Source of the DNA: Typha latifolia
Lineage: Eukaryota; Streptophyta; Magnoliopsida; Poales; Typhaceae
Reading direction: 5' to 3'
DNA length: 64,000 bases
Assembly (NCBI GenBank): GCA_019914945.1
Contig: CM034101.1
Coordinates: forward strand, 2,863,188-2,927,187
The notes below the pieces were generated by a model. That model did not search any database, was not told where the DNA came from, and was given only the letters and a program-made list of their open reading frames with translations. Numbering within the stretch: the stretch's first letter is position 1; each line of letters opens with the position of its first letter. Below are positions 1-13,728 of this stretch, one piece after another. The position numbers and the translations under genes were made by a program.

Positions 1-699
1 ACTGCCAAATATCTATAATTCCAAATCAATAAGGATTTTATTGATCCTCTTATGTATTAGAGTTTTGAGGTCATTCACCCTCCTTTAGTAGTGCTGGTTC
101 TGCACTTCTAAATATGGGTTTATTCAGTGTGGAGGCATGCCTCATGGTGCTGCAGGCATTTTTTCCTGCGAACAACCTAAATGCAAATTGGCTAGTCATG
201 CTCAGGAAACCCCAACTTTCATAGCTTCTTATGCCATTTACACGGTTCATTTGTGAGTATTTTATTATCCTGCAGTTGCTGTTCTTTTGTGATGGCCTCA
301 ACATAATGTCATACAGGATGCTGTTTGTGACTTTGTTTTCATTATTAACATAGATGGCATTGTAACATGGGTTCTATACCTAATGAAAGGTCCCTTTGAA
401 TTACCTCCCTGACCACCTAATTTATTTATTTTTCTTAGAAGGAAATAAACTAGATTCTCAGCTTGAATCAGGACTCCCATTTTATACTATGTAGTAGCTA
501 TCTGTAAGAACTTCATGACATGGAGCTAAATTAGATGTTGTAGTAGAGAATGGCTCATCTAGATGCCATAAGCCGTTAATATACTTAATAAATCCGTAAA
601 TATTTACTTAAAGATGTCTCTAATTTTTTCTTTCTTTGGAAAATTTAGTTAATCTTTATGAGGGTTACTTAGTTGCACCTAGCCATTGTAATTTTGCAG
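1..699 (+). other. Probable intron of the PHD/GNAT gene
   Basis: AT-rich DNA ending in a pyrimidine tract and AG acceptor just before the exon at 700. A Cys-containing stretch near 137-200 (GGMPHGAAGIFSCEQPKCKL in one frame) vaguely resembles a PHD tail, but I could not find a convincing donor, so I do not call an exon. Confidence 0.5.
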
Positions 700-3600
700 G
701 TGTTTAGGCGACTGCAGAAGCTTCTTGGTGCCAAGAATGATTTGGAAGCAGGATTTTCATGGAGTCTGATTCATCGTTTTGATGGAAGTTCTCCGAGATT
801 TCTAAGTGGGCTGCCTCAAAAGGTTGAATGCAACTCTAAGATTGCTGTTGCTCTTGCAGTGATGGATGAGTGCTTTCTACCAATTATCGATGAGAGAAGT
901 GGCATAAACCTGATTCATAATGTTGTTTATAATTGCGGGTAAGCTTTGGTTTAGCTTCTGATTTCATAGTACACTTGTTTGTCATTTGACATGGAGATTT
1001 AGTAGGTAAAGAAGCTAAGACTGCTTATTTTGTTAGTCAAATTCTCAAGTTCACTATAATTCTGAGATTCAACTACTGCACCTTCATCCAAAGATGCCAT
1101 GTGTATTCTCTTTTCATTGATAGATTACTCCTGTATGTATGTCTGCATTAGTCTCTGTAGCATGTTTGTTTTGTCAATTTTTAAGCCACTGAATATGTTA
1201 TACTTCATGGCTTAATATTACCATTTTATTCTGTTAGTACTGCTATCTTCTTTTTCCACCTCTATTTGTAGTTAGTGCATCAATTTATTGCCACTTCTTT
1301 TGTACTTGGAGGTGAAAGATGTTTATGACCTTTATATTACTTTCCAATTTCCATACTTGGGTCTCCATGAAAAAGTCACTTACCTTAGCTTCACATTATT
1401 AACTCATCTTCACCTGACTAAGCCCATTTTAAGATCTTTAACTAGACTGAAATATGTTAAATCTCATTGGATCTGGCACATGGTCACCTAGAAGTCTAGA
1501 GCTTCTTTTGCGGTAACAAGGAAAATCTATGAAAAAATAGGACAATATGCGAAGAAGCTTTTTATCAGCTTCTCTCCTTTTTCTTAATTTTAAAATTATA
1601 TTTTCCACTAGTGATGCAAGTTCCGAAGAAGCCACGTAATTGTAAAGGAACCTTCCTGGAGAATAGCTACTCATTGATCTCAGCAACAGTCTTGACTGAT
1701 TGTTGCCATTGGATATTGCTCACCATACTACTATTGTATTTCTTTTTGCAAATCTCAACCTTTGTCTGTGAAGAGTTTTTGGCACTGAAATTATTTCGTT
1801 TGCTTTTCTAGATCAAACTTCAATCGGCTGAATTATACTGGCTTCTACACTTTTATTTTGGAGCGAGGTGATGAAATTATCTCTTCAGCATCTATCAGGT
1901 AAGCATCTTTATGGCAAGATACATGAAAATTTAGGCTAGTATTTATTATAAGTTATGATTGCTATCGGACTTTTGAAAGCATGAATTATTTATTATCTAT
2001 TATTCTAAATATCTTGATACATCTTTTTCCTGATATTTTTGGTACACTATATTGATGAGGAATTCAGGATGAATGATGTAATAGGTGACAACCCTTTTCT
2101 GTTTTATGTGAATTTGGTTGAGAGGTGATTCTTATGGAAATGATCTGTGTACATTTTCTCTCCATATTGCCTTGCACATTAAGCTCCTTTTCTTGTTGAG
2201 AATTGGCCATTTGCTCTTTCTTGAAGGGATAATCTAGTATGTATTTATGTCATTATGTGAGAAGCTCATAACGTTGATCTTAGATGGCTCACAAACTTTT
2301 ATCTGATTTTTAACTAAGTATCAGAGAGAATTACACTCAAAGTTGTCCTCCTGTTGTGTTATTGTTAAAAGCAAATCAGCTATAAAATCATTATCTCTTG
2401 TGCGAAACAGAATTCGTGGGACCAGGTTGGCAGAGATGCCTTTTATTGGCACAAGACATATGTATAGGCGACAAGGAATGTGTCGTCGACTTCTGAATGG
2501 AATCGAATCGGTAATTTGCTTTTGACCTCTATTTTATCAATACTTGCTTATTTGCTAGAACATCTATTTTTTGCTTTTTTCAGTATGTTAGATCATTATC
2601 CCTCTGTTATAGTGATGTATTGTCAATATGATGATCACATAGAATTGTCAGCTTTAGGTTTCTATATTGCTCTGTGTTGCCTTAGATGGCCATTTTGAAT
2701 ACTTATTTATCTGACACTGAGGCAAAGCTCTACTAGAATTCCTAGATACTCATGAGGGGTCGTTAATGTGCACAGAATTAAATGTCAAGCTGTCTATGAT
2801 GTGGAACACGGTGCAAAGCAGAAACTGTTAATCAACTAAGAACAACTCTATTTACTTTGAATTTCAGATTCTTTTATAATTATTTTAGCTAACTGTATAT
2901 TTAGGAAGGTGATCTAAATCAGTTTCTTGATTGTTCAACAAGAACAAGGGTTGTGGCTCAATGTTGTTGCATAATTTTTTATGCTATGCCTTATGCCTGC
3001 TCCTTGAGAATCTTATGATATTCTAATCGCTTAATCTTGTCACACATTGGAACCAGAGCTATGGTAATAGCAACTCGTCAATAACGCTTATGATAAACTT
3101 TCAGAATTTGTGTATTATGCACTTTGAGAACATGCAGTTGATAAAATTCTTGGCATTTGGCTCTTGTCTTTACCTATTGTATGCGTGAAAGCATTTTCAT
3201 TGAAAGATATGACAAATAGTGCTGATCATAGAATCCCTTGTGTGTTACCACTACTGCAATTACAATAAGCTGCATCTGAGTGTACATAGTACATACACAT
3301 ATATTATTTATATTAGATGTAGTTGTAATCAAAATGCTTAGCTTGCTTGCTACTTTTTAGTTCTGGTCCTATTTAAACCTATTGAATTTGTCTGAGATTA
3401 TGGTGGATCCCAACGTAGTTTAGCTTGATGAGATTCCTGCAGCTGATTTTTACTACTTGTCAATCTTCTCCCACATTCTGGCATTGCTTTGATTTCCAGA
3501 TAAGTGATACTGTTTTTCTTGGACTTCTCTCTATTCCAATATTTTAGTTTCTCTTGCTCATCTTCTTTCAGGCTCTCTGCTCTCTCAATGTTGAAAAATT

Positions 3601-4912
3601 GATCATACCTGCTATATCTGAGCTGAAGGACACATGGACTACAGTTTTCGGCTTTAAACCTCTTAAATCTTCGCAGGAACTAGAAATTCGGTCTATTAAT
3701 TTGCTGGTTTTCCCTGATACTGGTCTACTTCAGAAGCCATTGCTAGGAAAGAATTCAACTGAAGGACATAAAGCTGCTGACAGGGTTGACAATGATATAC
3801 TGCATGACATTCGAATTCTCAAGGAAGAAAAGAGATCCTCTTTACCAGTTGACACTAACAGTCATGCCTCATTGGACTCTACTTCTAAGGTATCTTCTGA
3901 TCCTCCTGAAAGATTTGAAGTTCAATCTCCGGATGACAATTCTTTGAAGCCAGCTGGTGATGTAGACCTACTTACTCCGACGGCAGTTTACCATGACAAA
4001 TCTGTAGGGGAACTTAAATCTCATGTGGATGATAATTGTGAAGTGAACGTGGGAAACAATAGTATTGTATCAAATCCGGATGATGCTAGCATGTCATTAG
4101 AACATGTTTCTGATAGAAATCTTGACATCAAAGGCCAGCCCGAACAGAATTGTTTTGTTCGCTACTGTTGCTCTGGAGTTTCTGATGGCTCCGTTAGTCC
4201 TGGGAGAAATGAATCTTCTGTGGTTTCTGTTGTCTCTGGTATTCAGATTAGTCAGGATTTAAAGTCTGACATCCATGAGGTGAAAACTGAGATTTCTGAT
4301 ACTAAACATGAACTCTGCATAGATGGCAAAATTTCTGTACTACATACTGCTGGAAGAGAGAATCAAGCTTCTGGTGGAGGTAATATAACCTGTGTTTCTG
4401 ATGAACCTGATTGCATTCCTCTGAGCCTTCAAGTTTCTGAGGAGAGATCCATTCAGCAGAATTATGAATCCATTCAGAAGACAGATGATGCTCTTGATGT
4501 GGCGGACTCAGTGAATGGCTTGTATTCATCTACTCTTTCTGAGTCTATGGTTTCTTCCAATGGTGGGGGCATATTGAAAACTTCTGATAAATCAAAAGTC
4601 GGTGCAAATCCATCGGAACAGAGTTTTTCTGATATGGTTGAAATTTCATCACAGGATCAGAACTCTGATAATATTTCTGGAATTGAGGCTGCCGCTGTTG
4701 AGTCGAATGACCTGATATTCAATGCCACTATTTGCAAGATAGCAGGTCAATCCCATTGCCCCAGTGCATCTTGTGCTGTGACATCTGTTGCTCCTGTTAC
4801 TCCAGCTGGTCATAAGCCGGATTCAATGATGTCAAGTAGGCTTGCTATGGAAATTGAACCGCCTCTTGCTTGTAGTGGAACTGCAGATGACATTAATTGC
4901 CTAAAAGGTTAA
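700..4912 (+). CDS. PHD/GNAT-type chromatin acetyltransferase-like protein, C-terminal part (5' exons outside the window)
   Basis: Exons read 700-938, 1812-1898, 2411-2510 and 3572-4912, all phase-consistent. The first starts [18 protein letters not shown], the segment that follows the PHD finger in plant IDM1-like proteins. Exons 2-3 form the GNAT core, with the acetyl-CoA loop visible as RRQGMCRRL. The last exon opens with [15 protein letters not shown] and [11 protein letters not shown], the usual end of this GNAT fold, then carries about 380 residues rich in Ser, Asp and Glu with no fold I recognise. Family knowledge: IDM1/ROS4 and relatives bind chromatin through PHD fingers and acetylate histones, and IDM1 opposes DNA methylation. 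The PHD fingers and start codon lie upstream of the window, so the subgroup cannot be fixed. The stop is TAA at 4910. The N-terminal half is missing because of the window edge, not through damage. Confident on family, less on exact role. Confidence 0.85.
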
Positions 4913-7900
4913 AAGATAACTCAGCTTCTGGAAAACATGCTTGTGCTGCTGCTTCACTTTGCCACAGAGGTGGTGATTAAGATAGATTAGAGCTGTGAAT
5001 CTAATAATGATCCTTCTGGTCTGGGTATTTTGTAGCACTTCTGTTGAAGATTTGTACCTCATGTATAGTTGCATCTGCAGGATTTGTTGCTGATGAAGTG
5101 AGAAGTTTGTGCAATATGACATTCTTAGATAGTTTTTGGATCCAAGCAGACTTCTTGCCTATTTCACACCATGGTTCTTTTAGTTAATCATTCTAAACTG
5201 CCATGGTATATAAGTTCATCTAAGGAGTTGTCGGTGAAGCTACACATGCTGGTTGATATTTCGGTTAGCTTTTCAAGGTGAATTCAACTTAATGTTATTC
5301 GGTAATGCCAATCTATTTCATTGATATCAAGTACAATGCTACATATAACTTACATCTTTTTAGCTGCAATTTTCAATAGCATGCATTTATTGAAACCTGC
5401 ATGAAACTCTGTTGAGTGCATGAATTCTGTTATTAAAACCAAGATATGTTTAATAATTATCATCTCCTATTAAGACTATGCTTTTCCTTCAGTGGACCTG
5501 GAGATCATTTAATTTATAAGTAAACTGTTTCACCTTGAGGAATGCATCATTTTTTACCTCTAAATATGCATCGCTCGTTGTATGATATAAGGCATGTGGT
5601 GCCTTGAATTTCCCGCAGAATATATGGCATTTTTTCTTGAGAGATAGCATGGCAAATATTCAAGAAGAACATTTGGGATTCAATAACCCGGTATTCTTCC
5701 TCCTCATGGAAGAAGAAATATTTAAGAAGAAACTGCAAGATAACATTTTCCTAAATTGGACCCAGTATATCAAATCCTCTTCAGAATGACATTCTTTTTT
5801 GGGTGTTCTTTTGTTATTTGTGCTATATTTACATGTCTAGAATTCATGTTTGCCTTTAATTTGATTATAAGTATAAAGTCCAATGGCTGAGTGTAATAAT
5901 AACACAGTTTCCTACATAGCATAATGTTTTTGGAATGCAAACTCCTGATGTCCATTCAGCCATCTAGATGTCCTATGAATCCATTGCTGTGTGGCAGCCC
6001 CAACTGGCCCTTCTAGATTTCTATTATTCAGGCCTAGGTTTAATGCGGGAAGTTACTTTCAGTTTCAATTAGGTGAGCAGACATTAGGTTATAGATTAAT
6101 ATGAGAAAACATTCCCCAATAAGATCAGAAAGATCTTAAGAATATCTATTATCTGAAACTTTATGGAGAGGTGGAAAACCTTTTCATAATTAAGCTCTAC
6201 CGTCTGCTTAAAGTTAGCTTGACCCTCTAGTCTGTATAATGTGGTAGTCTTTTTAATAGCATTTATAACACCTCTCGCAAGATCTTGACATCTTATACAG
6301 TGTTCATGTAAATGTATTGCAGATGCACATGCTTGGTATATTAATTAGTCATTAGTTATATAAAATCAGATCCCCTTGGGCAAATATGTAACAGAAAGCC
6401 AGAAATATTACTCTCTTTTTTGTTGAGAAACTTCTGCAGAATAACATGGATAATTAACTTGTGGATTTCTTATTATTTTAAAATAAGGAATCAAATATAA
6501 TGTTTTCAATCTTTCTAGTGCTGATAGATATACACAAAAAAAACTCATGGATATGTTATGATGGTTGTTATATTACACCACAATTTCATTTATCTGCTTT
6601 TCTGCCTACCTGCTTGTTCTAACACTTAGCTCGTACTTTGTGGTCTATTGTAGAACTTCCTTTTATGGTGAAGAATTTGTACAATGGAAGATAATTCAAC
6701 AGATCGGTTTTGGATGATTTCTAGAGATTGCTGGACTGCTTTCTTTTTTTTTCCATGTTATCCTCTTCCGCATTTCAGATGATAATGCTTCTCTTTCCGA
6801 TTGGTGAACAAATCTCTGGTTGGAAGTTTTTTTCAACAAGTAGGGAAATTGGAATTCCATGTTCGGTCCGAGGTCTGGTTGTGTTCATCTTGCATTTTGC
6901 AAGATTGACTGGACCACAACCTCTTGTTATTTGGATTTTGGAGTATGCCAAAAACACTTGGAACGTAGGTGTTGAGCTCACTACTCCAATAACTGCAAGC
7001 TTGTTCAAGTGATACAGCCTTATCTGTCCTGGCTGTGACTATCATAGTCTGGAATGGAATCCTCTGACCTGCTGTTATGGAAGGCATTCCTTTCATGTAC
7101 ATATCCAAAACAAACTTCTCGGTTTTTTTTTTTCTGTTGCTTATGCAAGCAATCGATTTTGTCCAACTCTATTCATACATATTGAGTTGAGTAATCTTTT
7201 TCCAAGTTCCATTTAAGTCAGGACAAACTGCTTAACATATTCTGATGGAATTTTTGTAGCTCCTTTTGTATCTGGCCAATTTGTCGGTTTAAAACAATAT
7301 TGTTGATCTGTAACATTAAAATGTCATCGATATCTACGGGTCACCTTATTGTACATGTACTACTAAGGTAAGGAAACAATTTTTCCCTTCACATATTGTA
7401 GGAGATGACTGATTGTGTTAGAACTAGATCATCTGAAACATTAATACCATCAATGACTAAAATTAGAGAAGGTTGTGAACCACAGCAGAGCTGCTTCTTG
7501 TAATCTAACCATAGTGCGTGCAGTTCAACTTTAAATAATTTTGGAACCATTCCTTGGTTCAGGGCATTGGAAGTGAACATGCTAGATGATACTGCAATAT
7601 ATTTCTTGGGTAAATACAGTTTACCCTCTATGTTGTTTGGCCCAATTTTAACTAACTGTTCGATAACAAAAAAAAAACTGAATTAATAGGGATAATTTAG
7701 CCATTTAATAATTTGTTAATGGTGGAAATATTGGCGCTAATTATGATAGAGATAGTTTAGACATTTGTGCCTTTCGATAAAGAGAATATAAGAGAATAGG
7801 GGATTGAGTGCTAAAATTTAAAGTACAGAATAAGTTAAAATTGGATCAAACCAGGAGTATAAAATATAATTTACTCTTTTTTTATGTGTCCTTTTAAAGT

Positions 7901-8829
7901 TGGCACACGTTCAACAATAGAAGGCTTAATCGTGCGATGCATACTCCTGATCAAGTTTTAGATAATTGTGGATCCATTCAACTGTTAGCCTTATCAATCA
8001 ACTAATTAGAATAAATAGCATTCATAGTCTGATCAGGAGAAAAGAGTTATCCATGGATGCACTGTATGTAGACGTTTCTTGTTTCTAGATTATTCTCCTT
8101 TATATTAAACAATAAAAAGATGTGGATTGCTCGCTTACTAGGATTTATTATTAAGAGGACCAAGTAAGAATATAATATTAGTTAGTAATATTCTAACTAA
8201 AATATGCATTATATATGCTATATGGACCTGTTTCAGAAATTAAAACATATTTTTTATAGAAAAAATAATATTTGGAAGAAATTTTTAGTGATATTAACTC
8301 ATGTTTGTCTGGCCTATAATTAGTCTACTAGTTTTTTTTTATTAATAAAAAAAAAGTCTATTTACGTACGTAACGCATTAAAGGAATGTTCAAGCACTTA
8401 AGATATGCTCTCTTTTTTATCTATCATAACGTATAACTATGTACTTCGTTGACTAGACTGTTATAAATTTAAAAAAAAGGAATATATAATTTACACTGCC
8501 TCCGAAAAAATCCACATTAGCTGTCGTGTATATGGCACAAATTCTGTCCGGATTAGACACCTTAACGGGTTAACGGGTCCTATATCACTTCTGCGCCCGT
8601 TTCTGTGAACTTGCCAAGTGGAATAATACTAAACTGGGGGCCAATTCGTCGAATACTTATCTACTTGTTTATTATTTTCTATTTAAGCCTGACCGCCAGG
8701 TGGAGCAAAAAAGCGTCCAGATTCGAAGCACCGCGAGCTGCACGTCCTCCAAAATGGCTGCTCGCTGTTTTAGGCTCGATAGCTAAGTTTGTGAAGATTA
8801 TGTTCGTCGTTGTGCAACGGTATCCGTAC
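4913..8829. other. 3' flank and intergenic region with one MITE-like repeat
   Basis: No coding family recognised. The first few hundred bases are probably 3' UTR of the PHD/GNAT gene. The reading frames here are short and lack family motifs. One inverted-repeat element lies at 7608-7876. The part from about 8100 to 8600 is very AT-rich. Confidence 0.6.
7608..7876. mobile_element. MITE-like element with degenerate terminal inverted repeats
   Basis: The left end reads GGGTAAATACAGTTTACC and continues to a CCCAATTTTAACT block. The reverse complement of the right end reads GAGTAAATTATATTTTATAC and continues to a matching CCAATTTTAACTT block. The ends are therefore about 45-bp imperfect inverted repeats around a non-coding centre of roughly 180 bp. 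I found no clear target-site duplication, so the superfamily is not assigned. Confidence 0.55.
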
Positions 8830-9040
8830 TATAAATTGGCTTCTGGACTCTACCAAAGGCCCAAAGCAGCTATAGAATTCGAGCCCTACGCCCTTACATT
8901 TCCTCTAGCGACAGCACTGGGTGGTGAAAATATCTGGTAAATTTTCCGCATTAATTTCCAGCATGATTGTACTTTTCTTAATCTTTAATCGGAGATTTTT
9001 GAACGAATTATTGGATGTTTTGTGCTAATTTCTGGCGCAG
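8830..9040 (+). promoter_or_regulatory. Core promoter and 5' UTR intron of the cysteine synthase gene
   Basis: A TATAAAT box lies at 8830-8836. A leader probably starts about 30 bases later. It is interrupted by an intron with donor GT at 8937 and acceptor AG at 9039-9040, a dozen bases before the ATG at 9053. A 111-codon open frame across 8605-8940 overlaps the promoter and leader and has no family motif, so it is not called as a gene. Confidence 0.6.
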
Positions 9041-9052
9041 ATATTTGGAAAA

Positions 9053-12000
9053 ATGGTGATCGCCAAGGATGTCACGGAAGTGAGAATCGAATCGCTAATA
9101 TATATCTATATATATATATATCTTCTTTTTTTATTATTCTTCTTCGTGTTCTTGTTCGCGTCATTTTGAGTAGCTTCGATTTTTGATGCGTAGTTGATTG
9201 GTAAAACTCCATTGGTGTACCTCAACAATGTTACCACTGGATGCGCGGCCCGGGTCGCGGCTAAACTGGAGATGATGGAGCCCTGCTCCAGCGTAAAGGA
9301 TAGGTATTTGCTTTCTTTTCTACCGTTTGATTTCATATTTGGAGGAGTTCGTGTTGCTTAAAATGGATTTCAAATGGACAGGATTGGATATAGTATGATC
9401 ACTGACGCAGAAGAGAAGGGACTCATCGCGCCAGGGAAGGTCAGCAATCTCGTGCTTTGGTCGATCTATAGTTGGAAAAACCAAATATTTTGGAAAATGT
9501 CACGAATTTAAGATGATTTTTTTTTCAATTCTCATTGGTCTACTCCCACCAATAAGACCCAGTAGATATTATTTTGCAATAGAATTGAAACTTGAGACAT
9601 AATATCTAATTAATTAGTTGTGGCCTTATTGACCACCCTTTCTTAAACAAGGAAGTTTGACAATTTCATAAATTGGTTTTAAGCGGTTTATATATGCTCC
9701 GAAGAACTCCTCTAAGCTTTTCAGTTTCAAAGTGAATTTTAATCAGCAAGACTCGATGGAATATTTGGCTGATGTAACTGGTGTCGTTTATAGAGTGTGC
9801 TGATTGAGCCTACGAGTGGCAACACTGGCATAGGTCTTGCCTTCATGGCGGCTGCAAAGGGTTACCGGCTCATGCTTACTATGCCAGCTTCCATGAGTCT
9901 TGAGAGAAGAATCATACTTAAAGCTTTTGGTGCTGAATTAATCTTAACTGATCCAACTTTGGGCATGAAAGGAGCAGTCCAAAAGGCAGAAGAGTTGGCA
10001 GCAAAGACACCCAACTCATATATACTTCAACAGTTTGAAAATCCTGCTAACCCCAAGGTATAGTCCGGATAATGATTTTTAGAATTCTCTTTCCGTCTAA
10101 ATAGAGACCAGTGCTTAAAGTATAAAACTTTAATGTAGATACATTATGAGACAACGGGGCCTGAGATTTGGAAAGGAACTGAGGGCAAAGTTGATGCCCT
10201 TGTCTCTGGTATTGGAACTGGGGGGACCATTTCTGGTGCAGGACAATATCTCAAGGAGCAAAACCCTGGGGTCAAGGTAAATTCTAGTTTTAACAACCGT
10301 TAGATCACCTCTTCTTTTTCTCTTGCTTCTGCATTAGTATTCTTGATATCTCGATTTAAATAATGGTGCGGTTTCCATGATTATATGAACTAACTATTAG
10401 AATGCGGTTGTCCTCGTCTTCCTAGCTATATGGCGTGGAGCCAGTAGAAAGTGCTGTTTTGTCCGGAGGAAAGCCTGGTAGATTATCTTTGTCCCTCCTC
10501 TGTATCTTTTGTTACTCCAAAAATGTTGATTTTAGTGTATCTAAAGCAAATATCTAATTGTGTAGGCATGAACTTCTCTTCTCATCTTTTGTTATTTTGC
10601 TTTAATTTTTTACAAGGATTCAAATCCATGCATATGATGCATAGCTTGCAATTTTCTTGAAAAATGGAAAATTTTCTTGCTAAAAGTTCCTACTTTAGAG
10701 GTACAGTTATAGGGAACCTAAAATGATTTTAATGAGGTAATTTGGTAATTGGAAAGTCCATTTACATTCTTCTCTCTAGTAATATATAAATTTCTTATGA
10801 ATGGCTTGTAGCAAACGACGTAGAATGATCAAATGACGATATTGTAAGTTTATTAGAAGCATCCATAGCCAGCCTTGAATAACAAGAATAGGATTGTGAT
10901 CGTGTTTTGGTTTGTGCTCATATGCTGTTAGGCTGTTAGCATGTAATTGTCTTGAACATTCTGTCACTATATTCTTCTGGCCACATCCTTTATGATCATT
11001 AAAACAATGAGGAGCTACTATTTACTTTGTCTTGTCATTTATACATTTACAAATAAACGTTTGCCATTGCATTTCTAACACAAATATATTGATATGATGT
11101 GTTTTCTATCCAAACTCCATTTGTTTCCTGCATGAAAGCAAAGTCAAATTTATGTCTTTTGTTTTACACATTTCTAGCTTGTACAATTCTGTATGAAGAT
11201 AACATTCAAGAAGAGCATATTGTTTCATCATCTACAGAGATAATTTCTCATTAGGTTCTTTCTTCTTCTTTTTCTTTGGTTTACCATTGTAACTTCTCAA
11301 TGACAGTAGAACTGAAAAACTTCTGCTATTTAAATATGGCAGGTCCTCATAAGATCCAGGGAATAGGAGCTGGTTTTATTCCTGGTGTTTTGAATGTTGA
11401 TCTCATTGATGAAGTTATCCAAGTAAGATATCTTTGTGTAGTATAATAATAAATTAATAATCAGATCGTTATATGGCCAACATTCACGTGTTGACTGCAT
11501 TGATGATCTCATCTTCCAAGTGCTTGTTGTTTCCCAAAATTAATCTTGTGCATCACTCTTTTCTTTTGTGTGGTGATATTGGTCAGATTTCAAGTGATGA
11601 AGCTATTGAGACTGCAAAAACCCTTGCTACAAAAGAAGGTTTGCTGGTGAGTTCATCTATCAGTTGAGATTTTGATATTTGTTTTTTTTGGTATTACGTG
11701 GCATGCACTTCCCTGGAGTCTTACTGTCTAGGCTCAGCAGAAGTTTCTTCACATATGTGTGTTTATCAGGCTCTTTTTTCTTTTTGTCTCTCCGCTGCTG
11801 ATGTTGCACCTTGCAGGTCGGAATATCATCTGGAGCTGCAGCAGCAGCTGCTATTCGTATTGCACATAGACCAGAAAATAAAGGGAAATTGATAGTTGTA
11901 AGTACTTATTCTATGTCTACCTTTTCTTTTCCATCTTCCCCTTTCTCTTCCACAATTCCAGGAATAGGAAAATTTGTTAGCATATCTTTTAGTTACTCGA

Positions 12001-12642
12001 ATGCAGTTTTTCTAGGTTGCCCCTCATTGGCTACTAGGCCATGATATTCAAGGTTTCTTTGTTGGTCAGCCTTTTCTAAATTTCTGACATTTCAATAGTG
12101 AAATTGATAATTCAAGAATTTAGGAGCTAAAAGTCGATCTTAGACTTTTTTTTCTTTGTGGCTAAAAGTCGATCCTAAAAGTTTTTATATGGACCAGGAG
12201 AACATATTTTGGTCTTTTCATGCCTAATATAAATGGTGAAAGTAGTGACTTTTTTCTCCTTTTTTATATTTTTGTAGCCAAGAGTAGATATAATAAAATG
12301 GTTCTAGAATTTTGGCACACTAGTTAATAGTTATAGCAATCATCACATTCTTTTATGAACATATTCACCTCCTAGTAGGAAGAAGTATGTGGAAGTGATA
12401 ATATATTGTGGAGATACTGCTTATTTGAGATTTTAAAAAAAATGCTGCTAGCGAGTGCTGTGGGAAGTATTATTACAGTCTACTCATTTGTTAGGTGATA
12501 TTTGGAGTCCAATGGCTTGGCGCCTGATACAAATTCTCTGTGGCTGCAGGTTGTATTCCCAAGCTTTGGTGAGCGCTATCTTTCCTCAGTGCTTTTCCAG
12601 TCAATCAGGAGAGAAGCTGAGAGCATGGTTTTTGAGCCCTGA
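9053..12642 (+). CDS. OAS-TL: Cytosolic O-acetylserine (thiol) lyase / cysteine synthase
   Basis: Makes cysteine from O-acetylserine and sulfide with pyridoxal phosphate (PLP). Ten exons: 9053-9079, 9194-9303, 9382-9439, 9794-10057, 10139-10276, 10426-10477, 11343-11422, 11587-11646, 11817-11897, 12550-12642. They total 963 bases, 320 residues, close to the family's usual 325. Visible landmarks are MVIAKDVTE at the start, the PLP lysine Lys44 in SSVKDR, the substrate loop TSGNTG at 72-77, the PLP-phosphate loop GTGGT at 179-183, and [12 protein letters not shown], the surface loop that contacts serine acetyltransferase. The end [10 protein letters not shown]...FEP is typical. There is no transit peptide, so a cytosolic form is expected. 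The first coding exon holds only nine codons. No damage is seen. Related beta-substituting enzymes (cyanoalanine synthase) cannot be excluded by eye, but the conserved loops favour a true OAS-TL. Confidence 0.95.
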
Positions 12643-13256
12643 GAGTGAATTCTGGTTGTGGCAATCCAAATATTCCATTGTGATGACTTTCTTCTGTGTG
12701 ATTCAAAATCCTCTATCTGTTCGGTGATGAACGCATAACTGTTTGATTTGACTGCTCTTGGATCTATTTTAGACATTGGAAATGGAGAATAAATTTTGAA
12801 GTTTTCTGCTGTTTTATTTGGCTAGTAGCCCTTTGTTTGTTCAATGTGTTATACTCGCAATAAAAATGTGGCCTTTGTGCTGCTGTTCTCCTAGTGGGTT
12901 GGGTGTTCTTGTTAAGGTTGAGTTTATTACCTGTCTTTCTAAGATAAGAATATCAACTGGATGGTTTGCAGGTTGGATCTGAGAGCTCACTTTGTGATCT
13001 CTGCTGGGAATATCCGAGTCTTTTGCATCAAATAAATTTATCAATTTTTCTTCTATAATTCATCCATCCATCTCAACATTGTTTTAGTGGCATCCAAAAT
13101 TTTCACATGTTTAATATTCACCAACATTCTGGTTTGTAAAAGCTTTGAATGGTTTTTTTGGTTGCCCTATATATTTCTTTTTCTTCCAACTTAAAAGAGA
13201 TACATAACGAATTACATGATGCACTAAGTGAACTAATACATATTTATCCATTGTTT

Positions 13257-13276
13257 TTGTGTGTGTGTGTGTGTGT
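13257..13276. repeat. (TG)n microsatellite
   Basis: About ten uninterrupted TG units, flanked by T-rich DNA. Confidence 0.85.
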
Positions 13277-13357
13277 TTTTCTTTCCACGCCCATTCATAT
13301 TCTTAGATAATTTTGATTTATAAATCTTTCATTTTATACACGGAAAGTTATATTTTA

Positions 13358-13465
13358 CTCCCCTATAATTTTATTTATGTCACTTTATTTTTCTATAATT
13401 TTATTTATATCACTTTAGTTTCCTATAATTTTATTTTATGTTATTTTACCCTCTTACAATTTAGA
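13358..13465. repeat. AT-rich minisatellite, about 3.5 imperfect units of 27-29 bp
   Basis: The phrase CTATAATTTTATTTATGTCA recurs with small changes at about 13362, 13391 and 13421, each followed by a CTTTA-type tail. A degenerate partial unit follows. Confidence 0.6.
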
Positions 13466-13728
13466 TTAAGATACAATTATTATTATTTTTTATTGTATAT
13501 ATGATCAATCCGAACGTTAAATTTGAAAATACTTATATATAATTATATAAAGTTGTAAATAATTAACTAAATTTTCTAACACATCTAAAATTATACTTAT
13601 CAAATTTTAAATGACAAATATATTAAACAGATGTATATTTTTGTCATATTATTATGTCTAAAATTATATCAATATTATTTTTAGATGCATCGAAAAGTTT
13701 ATATATATAAGAATAAAATATTTGAAAT

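Larger units (their letters stand above)
12643..13728. other. Intergenic region with simple repeats
   Basis: Contains the 3' flank of the cysteine synthase gene, then a very AT-rich stretch with a TG run and a short AT-rich tandem repeat. No coding evidence. Confidence 0.6.

Noticed and set aside
137..210. Possible PHD-finger exon of the first gene
   Set aside because: Cys spacing is only vaguely PHD-like and no good donor follows in frame.
6728..7108. Overlapping frames on both strands
   Set aside because: No family match recognised, and strands compete without a splice context.
8605..8940. 111-codon plus-strand frame upstream of the cysteine synthase ATG
   Set aside because: It spans the TATA box, leader and 5' UTR intron donor and shows no family motif.
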